A stretch of DNA of 64,000 nucleotides from the NCBI GenBank assembly GCA_019649035.1, contig BMAT01013534.1:83962-147961 (forward strand), in the 5' to 3' direction. Positions 1 to 14,000 of this stretch are shown piece by piece; within the stretch, counting starts at the first letter, position 1, and each line of letters opens with the position of its first letter. The notes beneath the pieces were generated by a model. It was not told the origin of the DNA and did no database searches. It saw nothing but the letters and a program-made list of their open reading frames with translations. A program made the position numbers and the translations under genes. The DNA is from Elysia marginata (Eukaryota; Mollusca; Gastropoda; Plakobranchidae).

Positions 1-931
1 CAAACTCACAATGTTTTTAGAGGCTGATAACAAGTGCATCGCTTTTTAAGTTTCGCTGGCGCTTTTTTTTACATTTTGAAACGTCTGTAATTACATCATG
101 GCTTTACATTTAGACAAAATGTTGATAATCTTCATGACTTTCTATTTGCTTTCCCCCTGCCAGTTAATCAACTGAACTTACGCTATCTCAGAGCGAGTTT
201 TCTGTTTGTAAGCCTCGCAGCTTGTCTCATTCACTTGCGCACACAGGTATTCCACCAATATACCCTAAACAAAGGGAACAGAGAATCGTTGATAATTATT
301 GGTCGGAACATAAATGTTTCAAGTTAGAGCATATAAAAAAGAATGCATAAGTCTTAGTTTAAACTTTATATAGGTAAATGGTATCATACTCGAATATTAA
401 AAAGAAGTTAATCATCGAAACTTCAAGTTAAAGAGGAGCTTTAAGTCAATGTAAAAGCTGCTGCGAATTTATATTACAAGTAAACAATGCTTCAAGACTT
501 CATTGGCCATCTTAGACCTACATTTCGTAGATTCAGGAAGATCGCTTTTCATCAAACATGATTGCAAGATATGCAGATGAAAAATTCGTGTGCTTGTTCA
601 ATTGTGTGAGGGAAAGCTTTTGAAGCTCAATCAAACAGCGTTTTAACAAAGATTATTATCTTAACGCTCAGTGCATATAAGTTATCGGAATTAAAATCGG
701 GTATGAGAATAGAGCACAAAATTAGCGTCCTTGCCTGCAATTAATTGACTTCAAAGAGAAAGTTTTTAAACAGGAACGATATTTTTGCGCTCTAATCTCA
801 TTCTCAATTGATGCAACCCATAGTTTATAAACCCACAAAGAACAAGATAATGAATCTGCCTTGTAAAAATAATTCGTAGAAAGACAACATTTTGAAAGTA
901 TTTAAAAGTAAAAAAAAACCATAAAACTCAC
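1..931. other. Intron sequence of the channel gene, no exon seen
   Basis: This is AT-rich sequence downstream of the last visible channel exon. I looked on the minus strand for the TM2 exon, with its expected Gly-Ser-containing GLWxGxS-like stretch, and did not find it. It is presumably further left, outside the window. Confidence 0.5.
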
Positions 932-989
932 AGCGTATTCCTCTGTAGGCCAAATCTTTGACGACAATGCCTTTGTATACAAACTCTCT
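932..989 (-). CDS. Channel exon 17: pre-TM2 segment
   Basis: Acceptor TTTTAG, donor GTGAGT. The exon encodes KESLYTKALSSKIWPTEEYA after the split Lys codon. The SKIWP stretch is the usual Trp-Pro spot that follows the CxCPxPC motif and precedes TM2 in DEG/ENaC proteins. It enters in phase 2 and leaves in phase 0. Confidence 0.88.
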
Positions 990-1956
990 CTAAAATGAAG
1001 AAAGGGAAAGGTTTTCATGAAACTAGATTGAACTACTTCGACTATTTTATCTTTTCATATTCTGAGTAAATTTTATGCAGATAAATATTCCTCCCCCCCT
1101 CCCATCCCATTTCCTTGTCTCTCTCTTCACTCTTTGTTCTTTAGACTGTTTTATTTTTCATAGCTTTGTATATTGCTATAAAATGAGTATATCATACCAC
1201 GTGTTCTTATCTTAATTAAACTTATAAAGAGAAGCTTACTTGCAGGGACTTGGGCAGTCGCAAGAGAATTCCTGGTTTTGAAACCGTTTGATTTGCAATT
1301 GGTAACATTGAGACTCTGTAAGGGATATAAGCAAGCTAAGTGTTAATCCATCAATGTTTACAAAGCAAGTAGAATTTTAAGATCGGGCATTGAAAACCTT
1401 TGAAATGGAAATACGAGTAGATGAACTTCAAAATTTGAAGAACGTTTGGTCTTCTTGTATGCCCCTAAGCGAAAGGGCAGCTTTTTTACCGAAACAAAGC
1501 AAAAAACTGTGAAACTTTCACATTTTTGTTAATCTAACCTGAAAACAGAACTCTGTAAATGATATAACTTTATAACGTCCTTAAATATTACAAAAAGGCT
1601 TTCCCACCATAATTAGTGCCTTCTTCTTCTTGTAATAGTTTTTACCAAATTTAAGCTGATTTGTATTATATATAATACGGTATATACTATAAAGAGATGT
1701 TTGCTTTTGTATGTGGTTTTATACTAATGCTCTTAATATAATATCAAATATTGTCTTCTTACTTTTGCGGACTGCTCTATTGTTTTTGGATTGATTTAGT
1801 CAGGATTATTATAACATATTTTAGATTGTGATGAATTATAGAATTTTAAACGTTATTAATGTATGTGTTTGTGCCCCTAAATTTTAATTATTATGATATT
1901 GTTACAGGGCCGCAGAGCACCTGTAGATTTTAGGTGCTATGTAAATGTAATAATTG

Positions 1957-2003
<47 letters not shown>

Positions 2004-5000
2004 AATTATTGTTATTATTATTATTATTATTGTTATTATTATTTTTTTATTTATTTGTTTATTTATTCATTTATTCATTCATTTAGTGATGATATAACTA
2101 CTGAGTGTGACAAATCTTGTATGCCTTGAAGACATTAAAATCTTTTCTGTTGTTGCCTTATCGTTTAAGGCAGCTCTTTCAGCAATTTATCACAAGTCTT
2201 TTACTGCTAAATATATTTGTAGCTATGTGGTTCTCTTTATTTTTATAAGTAATTCTTTATACACTCTGCATTTGAATGAAAAGCATTGCGGATGATAGGC
2301 ATACATCAATGGAGTGTTCAGTATTAGGTAAACAGGGCGTGCATGTAGCCACTGTATAACAATTTTTCCACCGAATTTCAACTGAATATGTTGCTTTTTT
2401 AACAAAAAATGAAATTCACCCAAATCTGGAATTCTTTTTAAACAACACAGAATGTAAATAGCAAATTTTTCCTATAACTCACTGCTCAATCACTAGCTAA
2501 AACAGAAAGAAAGAGCTGCAATTCACATAACTCGTGGATATTCTCGTAGTATAAACGTGTTAATATGTTCATATCCCGTAAGTTATAATTCTTATGTTTG
2601 AGGCCTCACAGAGCCTTCGCACCACCTACAACTATCTTTGGTATAAGGCACCTCGTTGTGACACATTGGAATGGTTACCTTAAGGGTTTTTTTTTCTACA
2701 TTATACACAACACTAAGAAGACTTCACTTACCCGTTAAAGTTTTGCATGGACCGTATCCAGATGAATTAAGTCCGGGTAGTGTGATAACCTTTGCGTCTG
2801 CTAAACTTTTGAAAATTACGTCATTCTCAGAATCAAAGCACTTGCACTCTTCCACTATTTTTTTCTGAAGACAAAAGGCTTGACATGTCTGTGAATAGTA
2901 AAGTGTTCTTTTAAAATCTGTGAAAATTTATGATATACACGTGTGATATTGTACTTTAATAAGGGCTGATTTTTAGGACGTCTCTTACAAACTTCGAAAA
3001 CATGGTAGGCGAAAGAACACCCATAAATAAATTATAGTTTCACCTGCTTCATTTGTTGAATTCTGAAGAATCTAGGTTAAATTTAGTGATTACTGACGAT
3101 TGTGACATATATTATGGAGAAGGATAGGGGTGTTTTATGACGCCTGAATTTTGGTCTTCATTGCTGTTTGTAGCGGTAATCTTGAAAAAAAAAAACATCA
3201 TGATGAGGTTATGGTTGTTTTTGGGGATGGTGACAGAGTATAATTATAATGGTGATGATTGTGGTGCTGGTGATATTGATTGTCATCATACTACTATTTA
3301 GCATTAACAGATACTCAGTGTAAAATTTTATTGATTTTTTTTTATTTTCTTGTCTACTTGAGATTTTATGATTCACAAATTAAATTGATCAAACTTACCC
3401 TTTGTGTGTACGTTATGTTGTATAAGTCTTTAAAGTCTTCGTTTTCTATGCACGTTCCGTAAGGGTGACCCTGTCGCTCAATATTAACCTGTTACATAGA
3501 AAGAGAGTCAAGATAAATAACTAGCGTACTGTCTCTTGGGCTCACAGAAAGTGGAAAATATTCTAAAAACACGAGATCTCTATTGGAATCTCTTGTAGAA
3601 CAGAGAGTAAAAAGAAGCTGTAAATATCTCGGTTACAGCTTTTGGCCAAACTAAATTTAAGGATTTTATATAAATAACAACATCTCGACAGGATTAATCT
3701 TAAATTCAACACCGAAGCCCTTTTGAATGGCATTTCTCATAAGAAGATCCCCAAAAGTTAAAACAAAACATGGAGACGATTTCAAAAGAAGTAGGTTCAT
3801 TACTAGGAAGTATGCTTTGAAAATATCATAAAAAGAAAACAGCTTTCAACATACGCTCTTTGCAAATTAAACGAGATGACTTATTGATCAGGAACAGCAA
3901 TGTAAAACTCTTAAAAGCTTTAACTACACGCATTCATCTCCACAACTTCCGTGTAGGCAATTAAATACTAAAAATAAAGCTAAGTATTTTTCATTAAAGG
4001 TAGTTAAGAACGATTCTGATCATCAAATATCTAAAAAAAATACTAAAATTTCGCTGGGCAGAGAAACACACGAAATTGTATTCATTGTCAGTTATGTAAA
4101 ATTCATGGCACTTTTTTGGGTGAATTCAAAACAGACAAGAACCCACCTAACTGTCCAGCTATGGCAGAGGCAGGCCCTGGCCATGAATAAGCACTAAGAC
4201 ATGGAATAAGATAAGCACAATTAAAAACTGAACAAAAACAGAGAATTTAAAAAAGTCGTAAAGCAACTCTAAACATATAGGCCTGGGAGGCATTTAGAGT
4301 AAACATCCTGGACGTAGCCTAGGCGGAGAGGTCGGATAACCTTGCGGCAAAAGTTCTTGGATAAACTCGCGGTGAAAGTGCTATGGACCTAGGTCTGGCT
4401 GGGTCATTTAAGATCTTATTTTCAGTTCAACTTTCTACAGATATCTTTTGCAGAAATTTTCTTCTTTAAATGTTGTTCAAAATGAGACATAAGCAGTCTT
4501 TTTTTTCAAAACCTTTTTGAGGCCGATAAAAGTTTCCATGCCCGCTGAAACAGATAGACCTTCAGAATAAGGATTGGGCAGTTCTCCAATGTTGTGAATG
4601 TGAACCTGGTAGCCCATACTATTGGTGATCCCATGCAAATACTCGTCGTCCTCCATGAACAGGTACAGCGTCAGTCCTGAATTTGGAAGATAGTTGGGCA
4701 ACGGATAAGAAAAAGAGTATTTATAAACCATTTAGAGAAATTGACCCTTACAGTATTACAGTATTAAACGTTGTGTAAAACGAGTGTAAAACATAGCAAG
4801 TGAAAAGAAGAAAATATCCACCGTACCTTGATTGGTTTTGAAAGCATCAGGGTTATTAACTGTGTTTTTTGTTGACCTTTTGTTCATTTATATTTGCCTT
4901 CAAGTCACATTTTGTATTTTAGTCAAAATTTCAAAAAGGAACACGGAAGAGGAGGGAGTAGAAACTAATATTCTTTTTAAATTTTAGGGAGAAATTGTTT

Positions 5001-8000
5001 CATTGGTTTTGGTGTATTGTGGAAATTTTGTTCAAAAACAAATTTTGTATCTTAAAATGAAAATTTCACCGATCTTTATTTCACATAACTCTAACCAAAT
5101 AAGTCTGCTCTAGCAAAACTTCAAGAATGAAGAAAGGTTATGGGTAAATTTATGTAGAATTTCAGTGTAGTGCAATCAAAACGAGGCGAAATATTGGACA
5201 GGATATGCTGGAATACTTGTGACTAAAACTGTTCAGCATACTTTTAAAATACTAAGACAAGTACATTTGTTCGGAAATGTTCTCTCGCTTAAACTAAAAC
5301 ATAGGCTTAAGTCCTTTGAGCAAATTCATCTAGGCCTAGTTACCTATGTAAATGATCTAATTCAAAAGACAGGTAAGTACTCTTCAAGGCTAGCGCAAAG
5401 TAAATAGAGTTTGGGAAAAACAATTTACTTTGGAGCATAACAATATCTGAACTTAAAGTTGGACTTATTTTCATTTTTCTGCAAACCTCTGTGAGAGAAA
5501 TGACGACTGTGAATATTTCTAAATCATCCGCACCCTTGAGGACTTGAAACTTTCTCACTCACCATCATCGGGTCCTCCAACTGTGCTGATGTATCTTTTG
5601 TTTTCGAGGGTGTAGCAGTTGCCATATTGAGCTGTCTGCACCAGGCGAAACTGACTGAAAAAGCACGCACGACATCTTCTTACTTTAACTTGTCTTTTTC
5701 TCTTTTGAGAACATAGTCTTCTCTGTCGACACAGTTTTATTGCTATATACTCCTTACACAAACATTTTATATCATCATCATCATTATGTTATTCATCATC
5801 ACCATCATCAGCATCGCCATTACCGTTATCATTATCATCGTAACTGATATCGTCATTATTATCATTGTTATCATCATTAGTGCATGAATTTTTTATATTT
5901 GTTGTTTTTATCATCATGGTTGTTGTTGTTTTCCTTTTCTACTTTCATTAATATTAAGACAAACGCTGGTGGAGTGAGAAGAAAAAGGTATTTTATAAAA
6001 ACGGACAAACAAAAACAGTTCTCGACCGATGGGATATAAATGTAAGGGGACAAAAGTTATGATGAATTGTGAGAGATCCTATTCTCTATTTTAAGATATA
6101 TATTATACGCTACCATTATCAGACGGGGATAGAAATAAGAAACAGGAAGGGACTTACTCTGCAGTACATGTGATGCCTCGAAAAGTACATTCCATCAGCA
6201 AATTATCGATATCATGACCCATCTCATATCGCTCAGTTCTGGAAATATTTAAAACACTGCATTAAACAAGGAGGTTAATGTATGTCTAATTATGCAGTTT
6301 TCGTCATGTTTGATTTCGTAGATCTAATGCAAAATAAAAAACGAAACCTTTTTAAATTGACAACTTGGGCAACATCTTACGATTATTGTTATTATCTCAA
6401 GAACGGGCTGCCTGACTGTCTTGTATTAACTCTGTGTCTATTGCGTGATTATATTGCATTTCCCTACCAAAACAATTCACGCTTCCTGAAATACAGAGTA
6501 AAACTCTTTGATAGAATGGATCAATGTTACCCTAATTCTTATTGAGACATATTGATTTGTTGTACAAAAGAGTTCTTCTCCAATATTCCGAGAGCGTCCG
6601 CCGTCATGGTAGGTGAACGCAATATGTACGTAATATACACAGCGTCAATAAAGGACAGAATGATCTTGGCTTATTTTTACACAGAAAGCTGTAGAGTAAA
6701 AAGAAAGAACATGTAAGCTACTTTATATTTTTAAAAACCCCTTTTTAAGTGCAATTAAACGAGAGAGGAAGTTTAAGATGAGAAACAAGAAACATAATTA
6801 TGGCTATGGGTTTGGAATTACCTGCCCATAGTACTGTACAAGAACCGGAACTCATCCTCGATAGCCCGTATTGCCGACTTGTTTCCTGAGACACCACCGA
6901 TATCCTCATCATCTACCTTTCGGGTATTGCTCTCCTCAATGCTAAAACCTTCTATGAAGCGTTTGTATCTTTAATAGAAAAAGAACATGCAAAGTTCATG
7001 TCAATAAAGTAATATAGCCGTAAATGTGTCCGTCTTAGTCTTAATCTATTGTAGACGCACCGGCCATAATACGGCTGTTAGCCTAATGAGATGAAGAATT
7101 GTACATAACACAAGCTCAAGTCAGTTCTAGGAATTTTTTCGCTGCACAATTCACTGCATACCTGATAATACGACGTTTAAGGGCCTTGGACATTCATGTT
7201 GAATTAAGAGAAAGTCGCATTGTAAGACAAAAAATAATATGTAAGGGTGTCATTAAGTATCATATTGTTCTCAAGTCAATGACCATTCATAATATCTATT
7301 GTCTAAGTGGGAAACAGCTAAGTTGAAAATTCTTCAAACGCCAGTGCTGGAAAGCTTGGTTGTGGGCGCGGCACCAACAGAATAATTACGAAAAAGTTTG
7401 ATCTCATTCGAGAGCGTAAAATTAATTATTTCAAAATTAAATGAAACGTGCCGGGCAGCATGTCGAATTGAGTGAACGTGCAAGGGTAACATTTAATAAC
7501 GATCAATCTGGGACTATAAAAGAATGTCGAATTAGGGAACATGTTGATTTATGAGATGACGAATTACGTGGAGCGCTCTCTATGTAGGCACAACGTAACA
7601 AACAAAAACGCTTGAAGTCGTCAAAACTACGTATTAGAAGCGTCCCCCTTTGAGCTCATCAAACGACCGTGTGTTTAGGATTATCTCAGGTGCGTCTTCA
7701 AATCAGGTAATAAATGTTATAATTACACAAGGTCTTCAAAGCTCGGTATACATATAATTGTGCGTTCTTATTTTATTAAAATAAATTCTGTATTTGCTAC
7801 GGATCGGTTTCTACATCTGAAATACTGGACAAGTTTTGTTAAAGTATAGACTGTTCATAATTTTACACCGGAACTTTATACCTGGCATTGTAATACCTTC
7901 GAGCGAAGTCTTAATTAGCCGAAAAAATTGATAACCGTTAAAAATTCAATTAACGCAACGTCATAAAATAGCACCTCTGATTTTTAACAGATTCTGCCAT

Positions 8001-11000
8001 TTAGTTGTATTTTATTCGTATGATACATAAGATACATTTATACAGTGACCTCCTTATCTTATCTGTGTGTAACTTATTGTTCAGGAAGTTTTATCTCTTG
8101 ATAACTTTAGAACTACACAATTAACCGTTAGATAGATAAAGTTCAGAAAGCTTTCTCTATAAAAAAAAAGTCAAAATTGTTCACAGAGGTAAACAAAGTA
8201 GGGAACAGTAAATAATTCTTCTTGAAAGTTTGTCAGAGTTGGAGACTTGGTATTAGTTCCTATCATGCCCATGAATGCCATTTTATCGCGTCAAACGTTT
8301 TTTTCCATATTGGTTTCATAAAAAAGGTTTTATAAACAGCGCTTAGCTAAACCAATATCTTTTTAATTCACCGACCTTCTATGTATCTTTTCTTCGTGTA
8401 TTTCAGTGAGGCTTCTACGGCGTCTGTTGTTACCTGAAAAACACAAAATTCACTCTGTCACGTTGAGATTTTGAAAAACTAATTTTGAAATGTCTAAAAA
8501 AGGCAAAAGTTGGGAAAATTTTGAGAAATAAAATTTGTAAAATCTGCTGTTGATAGAACACCTATCTAGAACTCCACAAAAAAGAGAGTGTGTAGCTTTG
8601 TCAAAGGTAAGAATATTGCTTAGCCTTTTTATATGAAAATGTCATGAAATTTTATAAAATAAACTAGTTTATAGAAAAATTGAAGTCTCTCCATATTGTC
8701 CATCAAAATTTAATGCATAGAGGCTTTTGGTCCAAAGATCAAAATAAAAAGAAAATTTAGAAACTGCAGTTATTTAGTTCTTAAACTTTCTATCATATTG
8801 CTAATGCGTATTATTTTTACGTAATCTACAACTGAATTTTTATGTTAAAGTCTTATTTCACAAAATTAATCAAGGGGACAATATAAGTACGAAGCATTCC
8901 AAAATACGTTTTCTATATTTCTGTTAGTGGTATTGGAATTTATAAACTCAGAAAAAAATCCTTGCAGAAAATATACAATATCTTTCAGATGCTCTCTATG
9001 TCTCTAACATTTTTCTTTTTATTACATCTAGTAAACTGACCAATAAGATACCATCGCATGGTTTACAATTATTCAAGAAAATGTTAATCAAAGACATATA
9101 AAACGTTGAAAAATTTGTCTAAATTGTAACTTGTCTAAATTGAAAGCTACAAAAGTATAAAAATGGAGGAGGTTATAGAGAGTAATGGAGCTTAATAGCA
9201 TGAAGTTCAAAAGAGATTTTAAATCATTAAGCACTAATAAAGTAGATTCAGAATTATTATCAGATTTGAAGTGTAGAATAGTTCGAGGACTAGTTTATTA
9301 CTGCCTAATATTTACATTATGAAGTGTTCGTGAAAAGGGGGTTTAGTATGGAAATAGAGACTACATGAGAAAATAATACAGATTTGCTAGATTAGAGTCC
9401 TAAGTATTATGATTATAGGACTGTTTCAGGACTAACCTCTTTTGTGAGTAAAACTCCAAAGGTGGGCTCACCAGCAAACTCTTTTGTGGGCGAGGTGGAT
9501 TATTCAAAAAAAAACTATAGTGCTAAATCTAAGCCGAAAAACTCACCATTTCCCAAGGGGAACTACTCTTCAAGAATTTTTAAAGTTCATGGAACAGTCC
9601 CATAGTATTATTTGTCGTTATTTGCAATAGAGAAAGTTGAGGAAACCAATGGTAAACTCTGTTCTTCTAGTGTTGTTCTGAGACATGGCAGATTTTTCTC
9701 CACTTTAAATTTTTCTTGCAAAAGAATTTTTTTTTATTTATGAGACATTACAGTGTCATAGACATAACTATCTTATCTTAGATTTGGGAGTGTTCGTAAG
9801 AGTTTGAACATTGAGTGAAGTGCAAGTAGTCCGCTTGATATGGGCATGTGTATTGATTGGGGTGTTTATGTACATTATCTTTTCCACACAACATGATGAA
9901 AAATTACAAGGAGGAACAAGAACGTAAGTCTATAATGAATTCATCCGTTTTATAACTTCATCTGCGTTTTTCAAAAAGTTATATGGTCGAAACATTTGGT
10001 GCTTGGGTTTAATTCAGCCACAGTGGGAGAAGACACCGTAATTTAGAGCCAAAATTAATACTTTGAATTGAATGAGAATCGATCATGAGACTGAAAAAGC
10101 TAAAATGGCATCACAAAAAAGGGTTTTTGAAGATTGCAGAATTTATACTAGATCTAATGTTTATTCTAAGAGGGATTATCTTGATAACAAATAAACTCTA
10201 ACTCTAGGTTTTGATAATAAAAAAAAAAATCTTGAAAGAAAATTGCCTTCTTCGACACGTGGATAAATAAGAGTTATTTTATTTTATTTTATAAACACAG
10301 ACGTATTGACTTTATTGCATGAAATCTCAAAGCTCTAACCAAAGACTGTTGGAAATATTTATAAATATCATTAAAGTTTAAAGTGATTGTTATAGTGAAG
10401 GCAGCCAGTGCGCAATAAAATGATTGAAAGATTTGAAAGGTATGACTTCAGCAGGGCAGAAGTAGGCTTTAAGTGGAAATGCAAGAAACTTTTGCCCTTA
10501 GTATGATTTGAACCTTCGACTATCGTAACTTCGGCACCCACCATCTTGCCACTTAGAGAAACAGCTTTAAAGGAGCATAATGGCGACATGGTATAAGCAA
10601 GTTTCTTGAAGTGGCAAGGCGATGGGTACCGAAGCTACTAAGCTATAAGTCGAAGGTTCGAATCATACTAAGGGCAGAGGTTTTGAACAATTCCACTAAA
10701 AGCCTACTTCTCCCCACCGCTAATTTCATACATTCAAAAATCTTTCAATCGTTTAAAGTGATTATTAGTAATGTTTGTGAAGGTGGCTGATATTTCTGTG
10801 AAATCAAAACATACTTTTGAGAAAAATACATTGAGATGTCTTTGTAAAACAACATCCATCATTTATTCAAAGAACAGCCGATAAAATGATTACTGTCTTC
10901 AAATCAAGTAGACGAAACTCCATAATGACAAAGCTCTTGGGGTAAAGTTTTTCGGCTAAAATAGAGACGCGAACCTGCTTGCTTTGAAAATATGACGGAA

Positions 11001-14000
11001 GAGTATAGGTTTAGAATTTTAAATGAGCCTTTGATACGTAGTGTGGTAGAAACTATCATTCTAAGAAAAAAACAAACAACTCAACAGGCTAATTTAAATC
11101 AGAAAAAAAATTTTTGATAGTGCATCCCATACGTTCATGGTAAGAACTATAATTATGTGGAAACAGGAACCTCCACCAGGCAACATAGATCACTTCAAAC
11201 CAAAGTATTTGCAAGGGTGCCTTAGTTGAACTACCTGACTGGCCATAGGATGATGTTCTTTGGTTGTTTGAAGTGTCTTTATCTTCTTGGTTGCGGTTAT
11301 TGATAGGGCGGTTTTGATTTTGTTGTGATGCTGTGTTACTGTCGCGTAGCGTATTTGAAGTTGCGGAATCACTGTTTCGTTCGGTACTCGTAGTTGCTGT
11401 GTTGCTGTCGCGTAGCGTATTTGAAGTTGCGGAATCACTGTTTCGTTCCGTATTCGTAGTTGCTGTGTTGATGTCGCGCAGCGTATTTGTAGATGATTGT
11501 TTCCCAATTGTTGTTGCTGCTGATGATGATGTTGTTTCTTCTCTAGACGTTTGAGATGGAGTCAGTGACTGGAGAGGACTTTGCTCGCTCGCTGACGATG
11601 AGGTTGTTGTATAATCCGCTTGATCAAACGTTGCAGTTTTAGAGTCGGAACTTACTGTCGATTGTGTAGGGCTTTGTGCAGTTGTTCCAGAAGCTTCAGT
11701 TATGTCTTCAGGTACTTCTTCAGCGGTGTGTGTAACTACAAGGGGTTTAGTCGATTCTACCAGCGGCACTTTCGATGTAGTTAGTAATGTCGTGGCTGTA
11801 GGTATCTGCGGTATTTCTGTTAATTTCTCTTGTTGTCTCTCTGGAGTTACAATAACCGGTTCATCCGGCGAGGAAGTGAGAGCCGTACCTGCCGTTGTTG
11901 TGTAAGACACTGTCAGCTCAAGTGAGTCGCTTGAATCGTGGTTCTTCGGTTCAGCGGGTGAAGTTATCTCCGGTGCCGGGCCAACTTTTGAGGTTGTATC
12001 TTTCACAGCAGGTGGAGTCATCTCTGCCTCTGAAGTTGTTGTCTCTTTTGTTGTTGTTGATTTTGCTGTTAATGTTATTAAGGTAGTTTGACTTTGCAGT
12101 CCTGATGAAGACTGTTGAGTTCCTGTCCCTCCTGAGGACTGTTGCTTTCTACCTGTATTTGTTTGCTGGCTGCCTGACGATCATTTATTTACACAAATTC
12201 TTCAGTTATGTGTTAGTTAATAAGTTCTAAATATCCATCCTCAGAATGAAAAATCTAATGCAAATGTAGAGTAAAAAAGAGTAAAATTTATATTGGAAGA
12301 GCAGAGAGGAAGTCGTGGAATCAAACAAAAGCTTTGCTGATTGTCTCAAAGAAGATTATGTAAAGGTAAACATTTGCACGTTGCGGTTACATCTTAGTAT
12401 GGGGTTTTATTCATTTCTTTATTTTTATTTTATTTTATACACTATATTAACTGTGTCGCCACAGAACAGCGCCACCAGTGCTCCAGCAGACCAGTACATT
12501 TGAAAGCCACTTCTAACCCATATGCAGGCGCATATCACATATTCAAGAATTGTCTATTGCTGCGTACCCATTTTACAGGTGGGTGGACTGGGGAAAGTTG
12601 GGGTAAATTGCTTTCCCAAGGCAATTTCAACATGGCATGGTCGGGAATCGAACACGCGACCTCCAGATCTCGAGTCCGACGCTCTAACCACTCTGCCACG
12701 CTGCCCCACAGTATCCCTATGTGTTTACCAAGTAGCTATACGTCAACGGCCATAGTTAACATTATGTATACATACTGTCTCGCCTGGTGTATCCGAACAA
12801 TGTTAAGATTAAAATGATGACTTGACAAAAAAGTAGAAAAAAGGCTACCTTTGTCTAATTTAGCACAAAAATATTGCATACTTTGTTCTTATAAACTTTC
12901 ATGAAACACCAACTACAGATCTATATTTTTAATCTTTCATAACCCATTTGATTGTCAGGCTATTGCTTTGTGATAATTTAGTTTTTGTGTCTCGTGCCGT
13001 ATAATCTGATTTAAGCTTCTTACACTTCGCTATTTATCTTTTGGAAAAAAAAGGATTTTTAACATATTGAATAAAACTTTTAGCTGTTAAAAAAACATAA
13101 AAAATGTTAATGACAATCAATGATTGGGAAAGCATGCAAAGACAGTAGTAAAGATAAACACGTGAGTACCTGAAAAAAAATTGCTCAAACAATATCAGCT
13201 GTCAGCAACAATAAATTAAAGATCCTGAGTGACAATTCAATCGATTGCAAAATTAATGTAGAAAAGCAACACGAAACGAGTCTCCATTGTGTTAAGAAAA
13301 AGTTACAGTAAGACAAATAAATATGAGCTGTTATGCGAGTATTGAAGCGAAGCTCCTTAAATAACTAGAGGTTATTAAAGTAAGGCTCTGTATACCTGTT
13401 TGGGTGTCTGGTGGTTGTCCAGGCAAAGCTTGTGAGTTGTCGGCAGGAGGTTGAGAGCCAGCACTGTCGGGGGGATTCTTTCTGTTTCTCTGGTTTTTTG
13501 GAGAACAATTGCGCCTGTATAGTTACTTTTGTTTCATCTACTTAAGGTTCAAATTGACTCCAAAGATAAAGCTTTGAATAAGACATTATTAAACGCAAAA
13601 AAAAAATTTTAACCGGCAAAAAAAAAAACTTTTAAGTAACTGCGATAAATTTCTAGGTCTCCATTGGGAAAATTTAAACGAAAGTGCATATCTATTCTCA
13701 GTATACTCTTGACATCTTGTTGAATGTCACCCTCTTGACTGAAATAAAATATCGATGAGAGAAAAAAAAACAAAAAAAATTATTTGTCCAAATTGGTGTT
13801 CTAAAACGAGGTACAATGTGAATTCAAAACCAAAACGCTTGAATGTTAAATAACTTTAAGCTTTACAGTTTACTTATTCATATTGATAATATTCAATGAA
13901 ACATCACAGATAGGTGAGCACTCAGTTTTACAGGAGCTCGATCCTTTTCCACGCTGGAACTATATGAGTAAATCAACAAAGTTTACATATTACCCAGAAT

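Noticed and set aside
11190-11554. Long open frames in the other frames over the Ser/Thr-rich exon
   Set aside because: Shadows caused by the 66-bp repeat; only the phase-1 minus frame joins the channel exons.
12640-12707. Possible tRNA gene
   Set aside because: A- and B-box-like sequences are present but the cloverleaf is not sustained, and the same SINE body follows in two places.
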